A stretch of DNA of 64,000 nucleotides, taken from contig DASXVV010000009.1 of assembly GCA_036504035.1 (NCBI GenBank), positions 1 through 64,000 of the forward strand, read 5' to 3'. Below, piece by piece: positions 12,343 through 22,049 of the stretch; position 1 is the first letter of the stretch, and every line of letters starts with the position of its first letter. The position numbers were made by a program, and so were the translations under genes. The notes beneath the pieces are model-generated. The model saw only the letters and a program-made list of their open reading frames with translations, was not told where the DNA came from and did not search any database. The stretch comes from Candidatus Deferrimicrobiaceae bacterium (GTDB lineage Bacteria; Desulfobacterota; Deferrimicrobia; Deferrimicrobiales; Deferrimicrobiaceae).

Positions 12343-15300
12343 GACTCGAACTTGACGGAAACGACCTTCGAGATGCCGGGCTTCTCCATCGTGATCCCGT
12401 AGAGGAAATCGGCAAGCTCCATCGTGCGCTTGTCGTGGGTGATCATGAGGAACTGGTAGCTGGCCGACATCTCCCGAATCAGCGCGTTGAACCGATCGAC
12501 ATTGGCCGGATCGAGCGCGGCATCCGCCTCGTCGAGCAGGCAGAAAGGCGAAGGCTTCACGAGGAAGATCGCGAAGATGAGCGCCGCTCCGGCGAGGCTC
12601 TTCTCACCACCGGAAAGCGAGCCCAGCGGAAGAAGCGTCTTGCCCGGAAGCTGCGCGACAAGCTCGACTCCGGATTCGAGCAAGTTTTCCTCGTCGAGCA
12701 GCTTGAGGAATGCCCGCCCGTTCCCGAGGAACAGTTTGGGGAAGACGGTCTTGAGCGTCTCGTTGATCTTTTCGAAAGTTTCGAGAAAACGCTCCCGGGT
12801 CGTGCGATTGATCCGCTGGATAGCCTTGGCGAGGTCGTCGAGCGATTTCTCGAGGTCTTCCTTTTGCGACTGGAGGAACGTGTAGCGCTCGCTGAGTTCC
12901 TTGTGCTCTTCGAGAGAGCCGAGGTTCACGTCGCCGATCGCCGCCATTCGGGCGCGAAGGTCGGCGGCACGCCCTTCCTTCTCGCCGAAGATCGTCTCTT
13001 CGGCCTCCGGGTCGGTTGCGGTAGCGGGCGGGGGCAAATCGGCAGGATGGACTTCGTAACGCTGATAAAACAGCTCGTCTAGCGTGGACAGATCGCTCTC
13101 GATTTTTTGCGCCGCGATGCGCAGATCGGTGATCGCGGACTGACAATCGGCCTCACGCCTGCGGGTTTCCCTGTTTGACTGCTCGAGCAGTTCGACGCGG
13201 CCGGTGATTTCGGCCAGCACAGTCTGGTGCCGTTCGATCGCGTTTTGGCGTTCATCAAGTTCGACCATTGCGTTATCGATCGTCATCCGATCGGATTCGG
13301 CCTCGGAAATGAGAAGGGCAACCCGATCGGCATGCGTGGATTCGCGACGTCGACGATCGGCAATGGTTGTCTGCTTCGAAGCCAGGGAATCACGGAGTGT
13401 CGAAAGAATGCCGCGGATAGCGCGCTCCTGCTGCTCGAGAGCGGCCCATTCCTTATCGGCCGAATGGAAGGCGACCTGCGTCTCGTCCATCGTCATCCGG
13501 CGCATCTCGAGCTCTTTCGCAAGCTCCGCGACACGTGATTCCTCTTCTCCCTTGGCCTGTTCCGACTCGCGGGCCGCCTGGTAAAGCTGCTCAAGATCCT
13601 CGCGCATGCGCGACAGTTCGCCTTGCAGGTAAGCCGATTCCTGCCCGAGAGATTCGGCCTTTCCGACCGCGGCCTTTAGCGCTTCGGCCAGGACCGCCAG
13701 CTTCTGCTCGGCCGCTGAGACTTCGGCCTTTCGGGATTCACGGTTGCGAAAGCATTCCTCCTGGAGTATCTCGAGATCGGCGCGACGCTTCCTGGAAGCT
13801 TCCTCGTCGGCAGCCAATCGGGTGACATCGGCCGAAAGCGCAGCAATCTCCGTCTCGAGGTCGCGGATCTCGCGCTTCCGTGCCAGAACCCCCGTTTCGA
13901 CCGATCCGGTCGAGCCCCCCACAACCGTGCCGTCGGCTTCGACCACGTCGCCGTCGAGCGTAACGAACGAGTGCCATCCTCCGGACTGCTTCCAGAGGGA
14001 CAAGGCGCGATCGAGGTCACGAACGATCAGGGTGTCGCCTACCAGCGCGCGAACAAGTCCGCTGCAATGCTCGGGCGCCCGTACGACATCGGACATGGCG
14101 GCGACGATTCCGTCGCCTGCCCCTTCGAATTTGCCTGAATTCCGTGTTCGAAGCCCGACAGGAACGAAAGCGCTGCGCCCTTCGGCGGAAGATTTCAGGT
14201 AGTCGAGAGCCGAAAGCGCCGCCTCGTGTCCGTCGACCACGATGGATTGCATCCGGCCGCCAAGGAATGCCTCGACGGCTTTTTCATAGACGGGCTCCGT
14301 GTCGATCAGCTCTCCGATGACGCCCTGGATGCCGCCTTCCGTCGCCCCGGAATCGGTCGACGACGAGAAATGGCCCAGCACGGCGCGCACTCCGGATGAT
14401 GCCCAGTCGCGACGCCCATGCAGCTCTTCCAGCGCCTCCAGCCGCGAAGAAGAGGCCTGCAGGCGGCGATCGGCCTCGCGCCTGGAAACCACAACGCCTT
14501 CAAGCACAGAGATCTCTTCGGACAGGCGCCTTCCGGCATCCTCCCATGAGTCCTCGGCCACCTCGAGCGCCTCGCGGGAACGCGAAGCGGCCTCGGTTGC
14601 CGCCAGGTGATCCTGTGTGGCAGCCTCGGAGATGAGTGCCGCTTCCCGGGCACGGTCCTCGATCCGTCGAAGGGCGTCGTCATTTTGCGCGATTCGATCA
14701 CCGAGCGATTCGGCCCCGGATTGGGCGCTGGAGAAGTTGGAGATCCGGACCACGAGATCGGATCGGGAACGTTCGTATTGCCCGCTAGTCGATTGGTAGG
14801 CGGACCGGGCATCCTCGGCCGCCCCCGAAAGCTCGTCGCGACGCTCGCGGCATTCGAGCAATCCGGCGCCCAGTCGCCGGGCATCGGCTTCGGCTTCGGA
14901 AAGCCTGACCTGCATCTCGGCGATTTCGGACTCGAGGATACGGATCTCTTCGGCTGTATCGGCGATCTGCTGCTTCAGAAGTGCCGCTTCCCGGCCTTTT
15001 CCCGTCCACTCTGCTTCCTTCCGGGCGATGTCTTCCTTGAGCCCGGCATAAGATTCCTGGAGGGTCCGCATGACGGTTTCGGCTTCGGATTGGCGAATCC
15101 GCTCGGTTTCGCGCTCGGTCTCATGCGAGGCCAAGCCGGATCGCATCATGTCGAGCGACTGCTCGGCCTTGGCGAGTTCGTTCGAGATTCGATCGAGATC
15201 GACCACAAAGCCATGTCGGCGGCGTGAGGCTATCTCGGCGTCGAGTACGCGCAACTCGTCCTTGAGAACCTTGAACTTTTCGGCCTTCTTGACCTGCCGT

Positions 15301-15926
15301 TCGAGGCTTCCCAATTGTCGGCGCACTTCGTCGGTCACGTCGCGAACCCGGGAAAGATTCTGGCGCGTGCTTTCCATCTTCCGCTCGGCTTCCCGCTTGC
15401 GAATCCGGAATTTGGCGACGCCGGCCGCCTCTTCGATGATCATCCGCTTCTCTTCGGGCCGGCCCTCGACGATGGAGGTGATCTTCCCTTGCTCGATGAT
15501 CGCATAGCCGCGCGCTCCCGAACCCGTATCGAGGAACAGTTCGGTGATGTCCTTGAGGCGGCATGGGACCTTGTTGATGAAAAATTCGCTGTCACCATCA
15601 CGGAAGGTCCGGCGGGTGACCTCGATCTCGGAATAGGACTCGTACCCGGGGGGCGCGAGACCGTCGTCGTTGGCGAAGGTCAGCGTCACCTCGGCCATGC
15701 CCAGGGGGCCCGCTGCTTCCGAGCCCTTGAAGATGACGTCCTGGAGGACCTTGCTGCGCAGGTGCGAGGCGGCGTGCTCGCCAAGGACCCACCGGATGGC
15801 GTCGACGATGTTCGATTTGCCGCACCCGTTGGGCCCGACGATGGCCGTGATGCCGTCGGAAAACGTGAAAGCGGTCTTTTCGTAGAAAGACTTGAACCCG
15901 AGAACTTCTAATTTTCGTAGTTTCAT
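12339..15926 (-). CDS. smc: Chromosome segregation ATPase SMC
   Basis: Structural maintenance of chromosomes protein, the core of bacterial condensin with ScpA/ScpB. The 1195-residue length is typical. The N-terminal head has Walker A GPNGCGKSNIVDAIRWVLGE (residues 32-51). Long coiled coils flank a hinge at about residues 500-680. The C-terminal head has the ABC signature LSGGEKSLAGAAL and Walker B CLLDEADAALD. It is the first gene of the run to tyrS. A candidate promoter lies at 15972-15999, and the terminator of the upstream unit at about 16030 separates it from ppdK. Confidence 0.98.
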   Translation of the reverse strand: MKLRKLEVLGFKSFYEKTAFTFSDGITAIVGPNGCGKSNIVDAIRWVLGEHAASHLRSKVLQDVIFKGSEAAGPLGMAEVTLTFANDDGLAPPGYESYSEIEVTRRTFRDGDSEFFINKVPCRLKDITELFLDTGSGARGYAIIEQGKITSIVEGRPEEKRMIIEEAAGVAKFRIRKREAERKMESTRQNLSRVRDVTDEVRRQLGSLERQVKKAEKFKVLKDELRVLDAEIASRRRHGFVVDLDRISNELAKAEQSLDMMRSGLASHETERETERIRQSEAETVMRTLQESYAGLKEDIARKEAEWTGKGREAALLKQQIADTAEEIRILESEIAEMQVRLSEAEADARRLGAGLLECRERRDELSGAAEDARSAYQSTSGQYERSRSDLVVRISNFSSAQSGAESLGDRIAQNDDALRRIEDRAREAALISEAATQDHLAATEAASRSREALEVAEDSWEDAGRRLSEEISVLEGVVVSRREADRRLQASSSRLEALEELHGRRDWASSGVRAVLGHFSSSTDSGATEGGIQGVIGELIDTEPVYEKAVEAFLGGRMQSIVVDGHEAALSALDYLKSSAEGRSAFVPVGLRTRNSGKFEGAGDGIVAAMSDVVRAPEHCSGLVRALVGDTLIVRDLDRALSLWKQSGGWHSFVTLDGDVVEADGTVVGGSTGSVETGVLARKREIRDLETEIAALSADVTRLAADEEASRKRRADLEILQEECFRNRESRKAEVSAAEQKLAVLAEALKAAVGKAESLGQESAYLQGELSRMREDLEQLYQAARESEQAKGEEESRVAELAKELEMRRMTMDETQVAFHSADKEWAALEQQERAIRGILSTLRDSLASKQTTIADRRRRESTHADRVALLISEAESDRMTIDNAMVELDERQNAIERHQTVLAEITGRVELLEQSNRETRRREADCQSAITDLRIAAQKIESDLSTLDELFYQRYEVHPADLPPPATATDPEAEETIFGEKEGRAADLRARMAAIGDVNLGSLEEHKELSERYTFLQSQKEDLEKSLDDLAKAIQRINRTTRERFLETFEKINETLKTVFPKLFLGNGRAFLKLLDEENLLESGVELVAQLPGKTLLPLGSLSGGEKSLAGAALIFAIFLVKPSPFCLLDEADAALDPANVDRFNALIREMSASYQFLMITHDKRTMELADFLYGITMEKPGISKVVSVKFES

Positions 15927-15971
15927 CGCAGAAGGACGGAGACTCCAAAGGAATTATGGGCACATCAACAT

Positions 15972-15999
15972 AGTGTAGGTGTTTTTCGCAACATCCCAA
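15972..15999 (-). promoter_or_regulatory. Candidate smc promoter
   Basis: The minus strand has TTGGGA (15994-15999), a 16-bp spacer and TACACT (15972-15977), about 45 bp upstream of the smc start. It lies just after the ppdK terminator, where a promoter is expected. The match is moderate. Confidence 0.45.
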
Positions 16000-16029
16000 T
16001 ATATGGTGCCGGGATGGGCAAGTAAAGAC

Positions 16030-16060
16030 AAAAAAGGGCGGCCCCGAATCGGGGCCGCCC
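16030..16060 (-). terminator. Rho-independent terminator of the rlmN-to-ppdK unit
   Basis: The minus strand reads GGGCGGCCCCGA followed by TCGGGGCCGCCC and then a run of T. The stem is a perfect 12-bp GC-rich helix ending in six T. It lies 24 nt after the ppdK stop codon and before the smc promoter. Confidence 0.92.
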
Positions 16061-16083
16061 TTTCATTGCAAGAGGGAACCCGG

Positions 16084-18930
16084 TTACTTTTTGCTGCCCT
16101 TGGCAGGCTTGGCCTTGGCTTTGGCCGCAGGCGCCTTTGTCTTGGCAGCGGGCGCTTTGGCTTTGGCCGCAGGCGGTTTTGCCTTGGCCGCTTCCCTTTC
16201 GTGCAAAACGGCTTGGGCGGCAGCAAGACGCGCGATGGGGACCCGGTACGGAGAGCACGAAACGTAATCGAGTCCCTCCCGGTGGCAGAACTCGACGGAC
16301 TTGGGATCGCCGCCGTGCTCACCGCAGATGCCGATCTTCATCTTGGGCCGTGTTGCACGTCCCTTTTCGACGCCCATCTTGATGAGCGCCCCGACACCGG
16401 TCTGGTCGAGCGTCGCGAAGACGTCGTTCTCGAGGATGTTCTCTGGACGACGGTCATAAATGATCTTGCAGGTCGCGCAAGAAAGGTCTTTTTCGAGCTT
16501 GTTCCCGCACTGGGGGCACATTTCGGAGCGGAACATGTAGTTCTGGATGAACTTGCCGGAATCGTCCCGCGAGAAGCCGAAGGTCGTCTGCGTCAGGTCG
16601 TTGGTGCCGAAAGAGAAAAACTCGGCCTCCTTGGCGATCTCGTCGGCGGTTACAGCTGCCCGGGGAAGCTCGATCATCGTGCCCACGGTGAACGGGAAGG
16701 ATCGCTTGTACCGCTTCATTGTCTCTTCGGCGACCTGAACGACGATCTCCTTCTGGGCTTTCATCTCGGCAGCCATGCTGACCAGCGGAATCATCACCTC
16801 GGGGTGGACCGTGATCTTTTCTTTGGCCACCTCGCACGCCGCCTCGAAGATCGCTCGCGCCTGCATCCGGGTTATCTCGGGATAATAAATGCCGAGCCGG
16901 CAGCCGCGAAGGCCGAGCATCGGGTTGAATTCGTGGAGCTCTTCGACCCGCTCGAGAAGACGTTTCCGCTCGTTGATGAGCGACCGGTCGCCGTGGGTCA
17001 GCTTGAGCGTGTTGACCTCCAGCATGAGCTCCTCGCGCTTGGGCAGGAACTCGTGCAGAGGCGGGTCGAGCAGGCGGATGGTCACGGGGTATCCCTTCAT
17101 GACCCGGTAAAGCCCCTTGAAATCCTCCCGTTGCATGGGCAGGAGCTTGGCCAGTGCGGCCTCCCGCGCATCCTTGGTGCGGGCGAGGATCATCTCCTGC
17201 ATGATCGAGATGCGATCCTCGGCGAAGAACATGTGCTCGGTCCGGCACAATCCGATGCCCTCGGCGCCGAATTCGCGGGCGACCTTGGCATCGCGGGGCG
17301 TATCGGCATTGGCGCGGATCTTGAGTCGGCGGATCCCGTCGGCCCAGGACATGAGTGTCCCGAAGGCTCCCGTCATCTTGGGGGAGATCAACGGCACCTG
17401 CCCCATGATGACTTCACCCGTGCTTCCGTTGAGCGTGATGAAATCGCCTTCCTGGACGATCTTCCCGTTGACGGTGAACCGGCACCCGGCTTCGTCGACT
17501 TCGATGGTCTCGCAGCCGGCGACGCAGGTCTTGCCCATCTGTCGCGCAACGACGGCCGCGTGGGAGGTCATCCCGCCGCGGGCGGTCAATATCCCCCTCG
17601 AGACGTCCATCCCGTGGATGTCGTCGGGGCAGGTTTCCTTCCGGACCAGGATAACGGCCTTGCCTTCGGCCGCGAGTTCGACGGCCCGATCGGCGGTGAA
17701 CACGGCTGCACCGGTGGCGGCGCCGGGAGACGCGGGAAGCCCCTTGGCGATCACGGCGACTTTGGCCGCCGGGTCGATGACCGGGTGCAGCAGCTGGTCG
17801 ATCTGCTGCGGCTCGAGGCGCATGAGCGCCTCCTCCTTGGTGATCAGCTTTTCATTGACCATGTCGGTCGCGATCTTGACGGCGGCCGTGGCGGTGCGCT
17901 TGCCGTTGCGCGTCTGGAGCATGTAGAGCTTGTTGCCCTCGACGGTGAACTCGAAGTCCTGCACGTCCTTGTAATGCTTCTCGAGCCGCGTGGTGATCCT
18001 CACGAGCTGCTCGAAAACCTTCGGCAGGTCCTTTTTCATATCGCCGATGACCTTGGGCGTGCGGATGCCCGCGACGACATCCTCGCCCTGGGCATTGACA
18101 AGGTATTCCCCGTAGAATTCCTTGACGCCTGTGGAAGGGTTCCGGGTGAAGCCGACGCCGGTTGCGCAGTCGTTGCCCATGTTGCCGAAAACCATCGCCT
18201 GGACGTTGACGGCGGTGCCGATATCGTCGGGGATGCTGTTGGCCTTGCGATAATACTTGGCGCGATCGTTGTTCCAGGAGCGGAACACCGCGTCGCGGGC
18301 AAGCTCGAGCTGAACCTCGGGATCCTGCGGGAACTCTTTCTTGAGCCGGGTCTTGACGAGCGCCTTGAACGACTTGCAGATATCCTTGAGGTCGTCCGCA
18401 GACAGGTCGACGTCGAAAGCGGCAGCGCTCTCACGCTTCTTTTCGTCGAAAATCTCGTCGAAGGCTTCCTTGGGGATCTCGAGCACGACGTTCGAGAACA
18501 TCGTGATGAACCGGCGATAAGCGTCGTAGGCAAATCGTTCGTTCTTTGTCTTGTCGGCCAACCCGACCACGCTCTTGTCGTTAAGGCCGAGGTTGAGGAT
18601 CGTGTCCATCATGCCGGGCATGGAGAACTTGGCTCCCGAACGGACGCTGACGAGAAGCGGATTCTTGGGATCGCCAAGCTTCTTGCCGATCTGTTTCTCG
18701 AGACGGGCCAGGTGGGTGGCGACTTCCTTCTTCAGGTCCGGCGGAAGCTTTCCGCGGTTTTTGTAGAAAAGGGTACATGCTTCTGTGCCGATCGTGAATC
18801 CGGGCGGAACGGGAATGTCAAGGTTGGTCATCTCGGCAAGACCGGCTCCCTTGCCGCCGAGTAGGTCCTTCATTCCGCCGTTTCCTTCGGCCTTGCCGCC
18901 GCCGAAGAAATAGACGCGTTTGTTCGCCAT
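16084..18930 (-). CDS. ppdK: Pyruvate, phosphate dikinase (with zinc-ribbon-like insert and Lys/Ala-rich tail)
   Basis: Interconverts pyruvate + ATP + Pi and PEP + AMP + PPi in central carbon metabolism. In order: an N-terminal ATP-grasp nucleotide domain, the phospho-His domain with GGMTSHAAVVARQMGK, and a C-terminal PEP/pyruvate barrel with SFGTNDLTQTT and the catalytic-Cys motif GICGEHGGDP. At 948 residues it is longer than usual (about 880-910) for two reasons. Between KFIQNYM and the FATLDQTGVG segment lies an extra stretch of about 25-30 residues with CPQC and CATC, which looks like a zinc ribbon. The last 35 residues are Lys/Ala/Pro repeats. The start has AGGAGG-type spacing (GGAGG, 8 nt). 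It is the last gene before the terminator. Confidence 0.96.
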   Translation of the reverse strand: MANKRVYFFGGGKAEGNGGMKDLLGGKGAGLAEMTNLDIPVPPGFTIGTEACTLFYKNRGKLPPDLKKEVATHLARLEKQIGKKLGDPKNPLLVSVRSGAKFSMPGMMDTILNLGLNDKSVVGLADKTKNERFAYDAYRRFITMFSNVVLEIPKEAFDEIFDEKKRESAAAFDVDLSADDLKDICKSFKALVKTRLKKEFPQDPEVQLELARDAVFRSWNNDRAKYYRKANSIPDDIGTAVNVQAMVFGNMGNDCATGVGFTRNPSTGVKEFYGEYLVNAQGEDVVAGIRTPKVIGDMKKDLPKVFEQLVRITTRLEKHYKDVQDFEFTVEGNKLYMLQTRNGKRTATAAVKIATDMVNEKLITKEEALMRLEPQQIDQLLHPVIDPAAKVAVIAKGLPASPGAATGAAVFTADRAVELAAEGKAVILVRKETCPDDIHGMDVSRGILTARGGMTSHAAVVARQMGKTCVAGCETIEVDEAGCRFTVNGKIVQEGDFITLNGSTGEVIMGQVPLISPKMTGAFGTLMSWADGIRRLKIRANADTPRDAKVAREFGAEGIGLCRTEHMFFAEDRISIMQEMILARTKDAREAALAKLLPMQREDFKGLYRVMKGYPVTIRLLDPPLHEFLPKREELMLEVNTLKLTHGDRSLINERKRLLERVEELHEFNPMLGLRGCRLGIYYPEITRMQARAIFEAACEVAKEKITVHPEVMIPLVSMAAEMKAQKEIVVQVAEETMKRYKRSFPFTVGTMIELPRAAVTADEIAKEAEFFSFGTNDLTQTTFGFSRDDSGKFIQNYMFRSEMCPQCGNKLEKDLSCATCKIIYDRRPENILENDVFATLDQTGVGALIKMGVEKGRATRPKMKIGICGEHGGDPKSVEFCHREGLDYVSCSPYRVPIARLAAAQAVLHEREAAKAKPPAAKAKAPAAKTKAPAAKAKAKPAKGSKK

Positions 18931-18965
18931 CCGTTTTTCCTCCGATTAGGAAGTGGTGTTCGCGA

Positions 18966-21047
18966 TTAACCTGCCTTGTTCGATGCGACTTTCGAGAAAT
19001 CGGCCACCGAGGAAAAAAGGCCGGACATATTCTTTAGCAATGCCAACCGGTTGTTCTTGACCTGGTCTTCTTTCGCCATCACGAGCACTTTCTCGAAAAA
19101 GGCAGCCACGACCGATTGAAGCGAGGCCATCTGCCCGAGCGCGTCACCGTAGCGGCCTTCGGCGGCAGCTTCCCGAACACGGGAGGACACCGATTCGACG
19201 GCGGAAAAAAGAACGCGCTCTTCCTCATGCTCGAACAGATCCGGCGACACGGGGGTGGACCCTTCGAAATTCTTTGTGATGTTTATCGCCCGCTTGAACA
19301 CTTCGGCGAGCGGTTCGAATGCCGGGTCTGCCCGGAAAACGACCAGCGCGTCGAGCTTGGCCTTCAAGTCGACGACGTCGGTCAGTCCGGCGGCCAGGAC
19401 CGCCTCGGCCAGGTCGGCGGGAACGCCTTTGGCAGTCCACAGGTTGAAGAGACGGCCCGAGAAGAACTCGAGAACTTTCTGACGGACTTCGGAAGCGGGA
19501 CTCTTGAGCTTTCCAGAGAGGGCTTCGAGCGACCGGTCGACAAGGCCCGCCAGCGGGATGCGCAGATCCCGCGATTCGAGAATCGCAAGCGCGCCGAGCG
19601 TCTGCCTCCGAAGTGCGTAAGGATCGGCTGTGCCGGTCGGGATAAGACCGACCCCGAAACAGCCGCAGATCATGTCAATCTTGTCGGAAAGCGCCACGAC
19701 AGCACCGATCTCGGTCGAGGGCAGCTCGTCGGCCTGCCCTTTGGGAAGATAATGTTCCTGGATGGAGAGCGCAATCTCGACGGTCTCGCCGGAGCGGGAG
19801 GCGTAATGGCTTCCCATGATCCCCTGGAGCTCGGGAAACTCCTTCACCACGCCGGTGGTCAGGTCGGCTTTCGAAAGGATGGCGGCACGTCGGCAATCGG
19901 CATCCTTGCCCGGACACGCCCAGGATGCGACGTAACCGGCGACGTCGGCCATACGCTCGACCTTTTCCCAATAGGTCCCCATGTCTTTCTGGAAGAGGAC
20001 CGACTTGAGCGCCTGCGCCCGATCGAAGAGCGGGATCTTGAGGTCGTCGGAGTAGTAGAACTCGGCGTCGGATAGGCGAGCCCGCAGGACCCGGGCGTTG
20101 CCGGCCACGACGACATCCGGATCAATGACCTTGGTATTGGATACGAATGCAAATCCGGGGAACAGCTTCCCGGAGGCATCTTCGAAAACGAAATATTTCT
20201 GGTTGTTGCGCATCGTGGTCACGAGAATCTCACGGGGCAGCGAGAGGTATTTCTGTTCGAACCGCCCCATCATCACAACCGGGAACTCGACAATGTTGCC
20301 GACGGTCTCAAGAAGCGGTTCGTCAACGACCCACCGGATTCCGACCTGCTTTTCGATTTCGAGCAATCCCTCCCGGATCAGACGCTTGCGGTCCTCGAGC
20401 TCGACCAGGACCGACGCGGCCTCGAGCGACGAGACATAATCGGCCGGTGAATGGAGAAGTATCGGGCCGCTTGAAAGGAAGCGATGGCCAAAGCTGGCGT
20501 TCCCGGCAACGACGTTCCCGAAACCGAAGGGAATCGTCTCTTCTCCGTAAAGGGAAACGATCCACTGGACCGGGCGAACGAAACGGACATCGAGGTCGGC
20601 CCACCGCATCGATTTCCGGAATGGGATCGACGGGATGAACTCGGCCACGACTTTCGGGAGGATCTCGACGGTTGGATGCGCCGCCTCGCTCTTGACGATG
20701 CCCAGGTATTCGCCACGCTCCGTCGGGAAGAGCCGAAGCGTTTCGATATCGACCCCCTGCGAACGGGCGAATCCGGCTGCGGCCTTGCTTGGTTTCCCGT
20801 CGGCATCGAATGCAACGCTCTTGGGTGGGCCGAGAACGGTTTCCTCGGAGGAATCCTGCGATTCCTTGAGGCTGCGCACGAGGAAGGCCAGTCGACGCGG
20901 TGTGCCGTAGATTTCGATTTTGTCGAAGGAAAGACGAGCCTTCCGCAAGGCTTCCGCCAGCAGCTGGGACCCGTTCCGGAGCGCCGGACCGACGAATCCC
21001 GCCGGAATTTCTTCACAACCGATCTCGAGCAGATAATCGCGTTCCAT
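18966..21047 (-). CDS. glyS: Glycyl-tRNA synthetase beta subunit
   Basis: Beta subunit of the tetrameric (alpha2beta2) GlyRS, carrying tRNA-binding and editing-like domains. The 693-residue product begins MERDYLLEIGCEEIP, the hallmark N-terminus of the family. An RNA-binding anticodon domain of about 110 residues closes the protein. The ATG at 21047 is preceded closely by AGAGGG. A much longer in-frame opening to 21419 runs antiparallel in frame to glyQ and is not used. glyQ lies 26 nt upstream, so both subunits come from one transcript. Confidence 0.97.
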   Translation of the reverse strand: MERDYLLEIGCEEIPAGFVGPALRNGSQLLAEALRKARLSFDKIEIYGTPRRLAFLVRSLKESQDSSEETVLGPPKSVAFDADGKPSKAAAGFARSQGVDIETLRLFPTERGEYLGIVKSEAAHPTVEILPKVVAEFIPSIPFRKSMRWADLDVRFVRPVQWIVSLYGEETIPFGFGNVVAGNASFGHRFLSSGPILLHSPADYVSSLEAASVLVELEDRKRLIREGLLEIEKQVGIRWVVDEPLLETVGNIVEFPVVMMGRFEQKYLSLPREILVTTMRNNQKYFVFEDASGKLFPGFAFVSNTKVIDPDVVVAGNARVLRARLSDAEFYYSDDLKIPLFDRAQALKSVLFQKDMGTYWEKVERMADVAGYVASWACPGKDADCRRAAILSKADLTTGVVKEFPELQGIMGSHYASRSGETVEIALSIQEHYLPKGQADELPSTEIGAVVALSDKIDMICGCFGVGLIPTGTADPYALRRQTLGALAILESRDLRIPLAGLVDRSLEALSGKLKSPASEVRQKVLEFFSGRLFNLWTAKGVPADLAEAVLAAGLTDVVDLKAKLDALVVFRADPAFEPLAEVFKRAINITKNFEGSTPVSPDLFEHEEERVLFSAVESVSSRVREAAAEGRYGDALGQMASLQSVVAAFFEKVLVMAKEDQVKNNRLALLKNMSGLFSSVADFSKVASNKAG

Positions 21048-21073
21048 GAACCCTCTTTTTGTTTGTTCGTCGA

Positions 21074-21952
21074 TCAGCCGGAGAATTTTCCGACCAGGGG
21101 GAACCCGAGCGATTCGCGCGACTTCAGGTAATGTTCGGCGCACAGGCGCGCCAGGTTCCGGACCCGCCCGATGTAGGAAGTTCGCTCGGTGACGGAAATG
21201 GCGCCGCGCGCATCGAGCAGGTTGAAAGCATGGGAACATTTGAGGCAGTAATCGTATGCGGGAAGCACCAGACCGGCCTCGATCTGCCGCTTGCACTCGT
21301 GCTCGTACATCTGGAACAGGGTGAACAGCATCTCGACATCGGCCGACTCGAAATTGTACCGGGAGAACTCGACCTCGTCGCGATGGTGCACGTCGCCGTA
21401 GGTAAGGTTGCCGACCCACTTGAGGTCGAAGACGTTATCGACGTTTTGCAGATACATCGCGATGCGCTCGAGCCCGTAGGTGATCTCGCCGGAAACCGGC
21501 TTCAGATCGATCCCGCCGCATTGCTGGAAATAGGTGAACTGGGTGATCTCCATGCCGTCGAGCCAGACTTCCCAGCCGAGCCCCCAGGCGCCAAGCGTGG
21601 GGGACTCCCAGTCGTCCTCGACGAACCGGATGTCGTGGCGAGCCGGGTCGATGCCGACGGCCCTCAGCGACTCGATATAGAGGTCGACGAAATTCGTGGG
21701 ACACGGCTTCATGATGACCTGGAACTGATAATAGTGCTGGAGCCGGTTCGGGTTCTCGCCATATCGGCCGTCTGTCGGACGACGCGAAGGCTCGACGTAG
21801 GCGGCGTTCCAGGGTTCCGGCCCCAAGGCCCGCAAAAAAGTCGCCGGGTTGAACGTTCCCGCACCGACCTCGATATCGTATGGTTGTTGGATTGCGCAGC
21901 CCTTATCAGCCCAGAACCGTTGCAGTGCAAGCACTAGATCCTGGAAAAACAA
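21074..21952 (-). CDS. glyQ: Glycyl-tRNA synthetase alpha subunit
   Basis: Catalytic class II core of tetrameric GlyRS; it activates glycine with ATP. The 292-residue length is normal. Characteristic stretches include [20 protein letters not shown] near residue 22, [20 protein letters not shown] and [10 protein letters not shown]. The start is TTG at 21952 with GGAGG 5 nt upstream. It has its own candidate promoter (21985-22014) after recO. Confidence 0.97.
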   Translation of the reverse strand: MFFQDLVLALQRFWADKGCAIQQPYDIEVGAGTFNPATFLRALGPEPWNAAYVEPSRRPTDGRYGENPNRLQHYYQFQVIMKPCPTNFVDLYIESLRAVGIDPARHDIRFVEDDWESPTLGAWGLGWEVWLDGMEITQFTYFQQCGGIDLKPVSGEITYGLERIAMYLQNVDNVFDLKWVGNLTYGDVHHRDEVEFSRYNFESADVEMLFTLFQMYEHECKRQIEAGLVLPAYDYCLKCSHAFNLLDARGAISVTERTSYIGRVRNLARLCAEHYLKSRESLGFPLVGKFSG

Positions 21953-21984
21953 CGCGTCCTCCGAGTTTGGAAAAAGAATAGGCT

Positions 21985-22014
21985 TTCATAACATCTGCAA
22001 TGCGTTCGCGTCAA
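21985..22014 (-). promoter_or_regulatory. Candidate promoter for glyQ-glyS-ppdK
   Basis: The minus strand has TTGACG (22009-22014), an 18-bp spacer and TATGAA (21985-21990), with an A/T-rich tract upstream (around 22015-22035). It lies in the 97-nt gap between recO and glyQ. I saw no T-box-like specifier structure in the leader. Confidence 0.55.
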
Positions 22015-22049
22015 GAAATATTACAGAATTACAAGGGGTTTCAACCACC

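Noticed and set aside
15979-18864. A 961-codon open frame on the plus strand opposite ppdK, and similar long antisense frames at 28662-30602, 41070-43025, 43165-45027 and 61944-63623
   Set aside because: They lie exactly opposite conserved minus-strand genes, lack recognisable motifs, and follow from strong GC bias with rare TTA/CTA/TCA codons on the coding strand.
21048-21419. N-terminal extension of glyS
   Set aside because: It reads glyQ in another frame; the family start MERDYLLEIGCEEIP at 21047 is clear.
21953-22049. T-box or glycine riboswitch ahead of glyQ
   Set aside because: The 97-nt gap is too short and shows no specifier or antiterminator pattern; only a promoter is visible.
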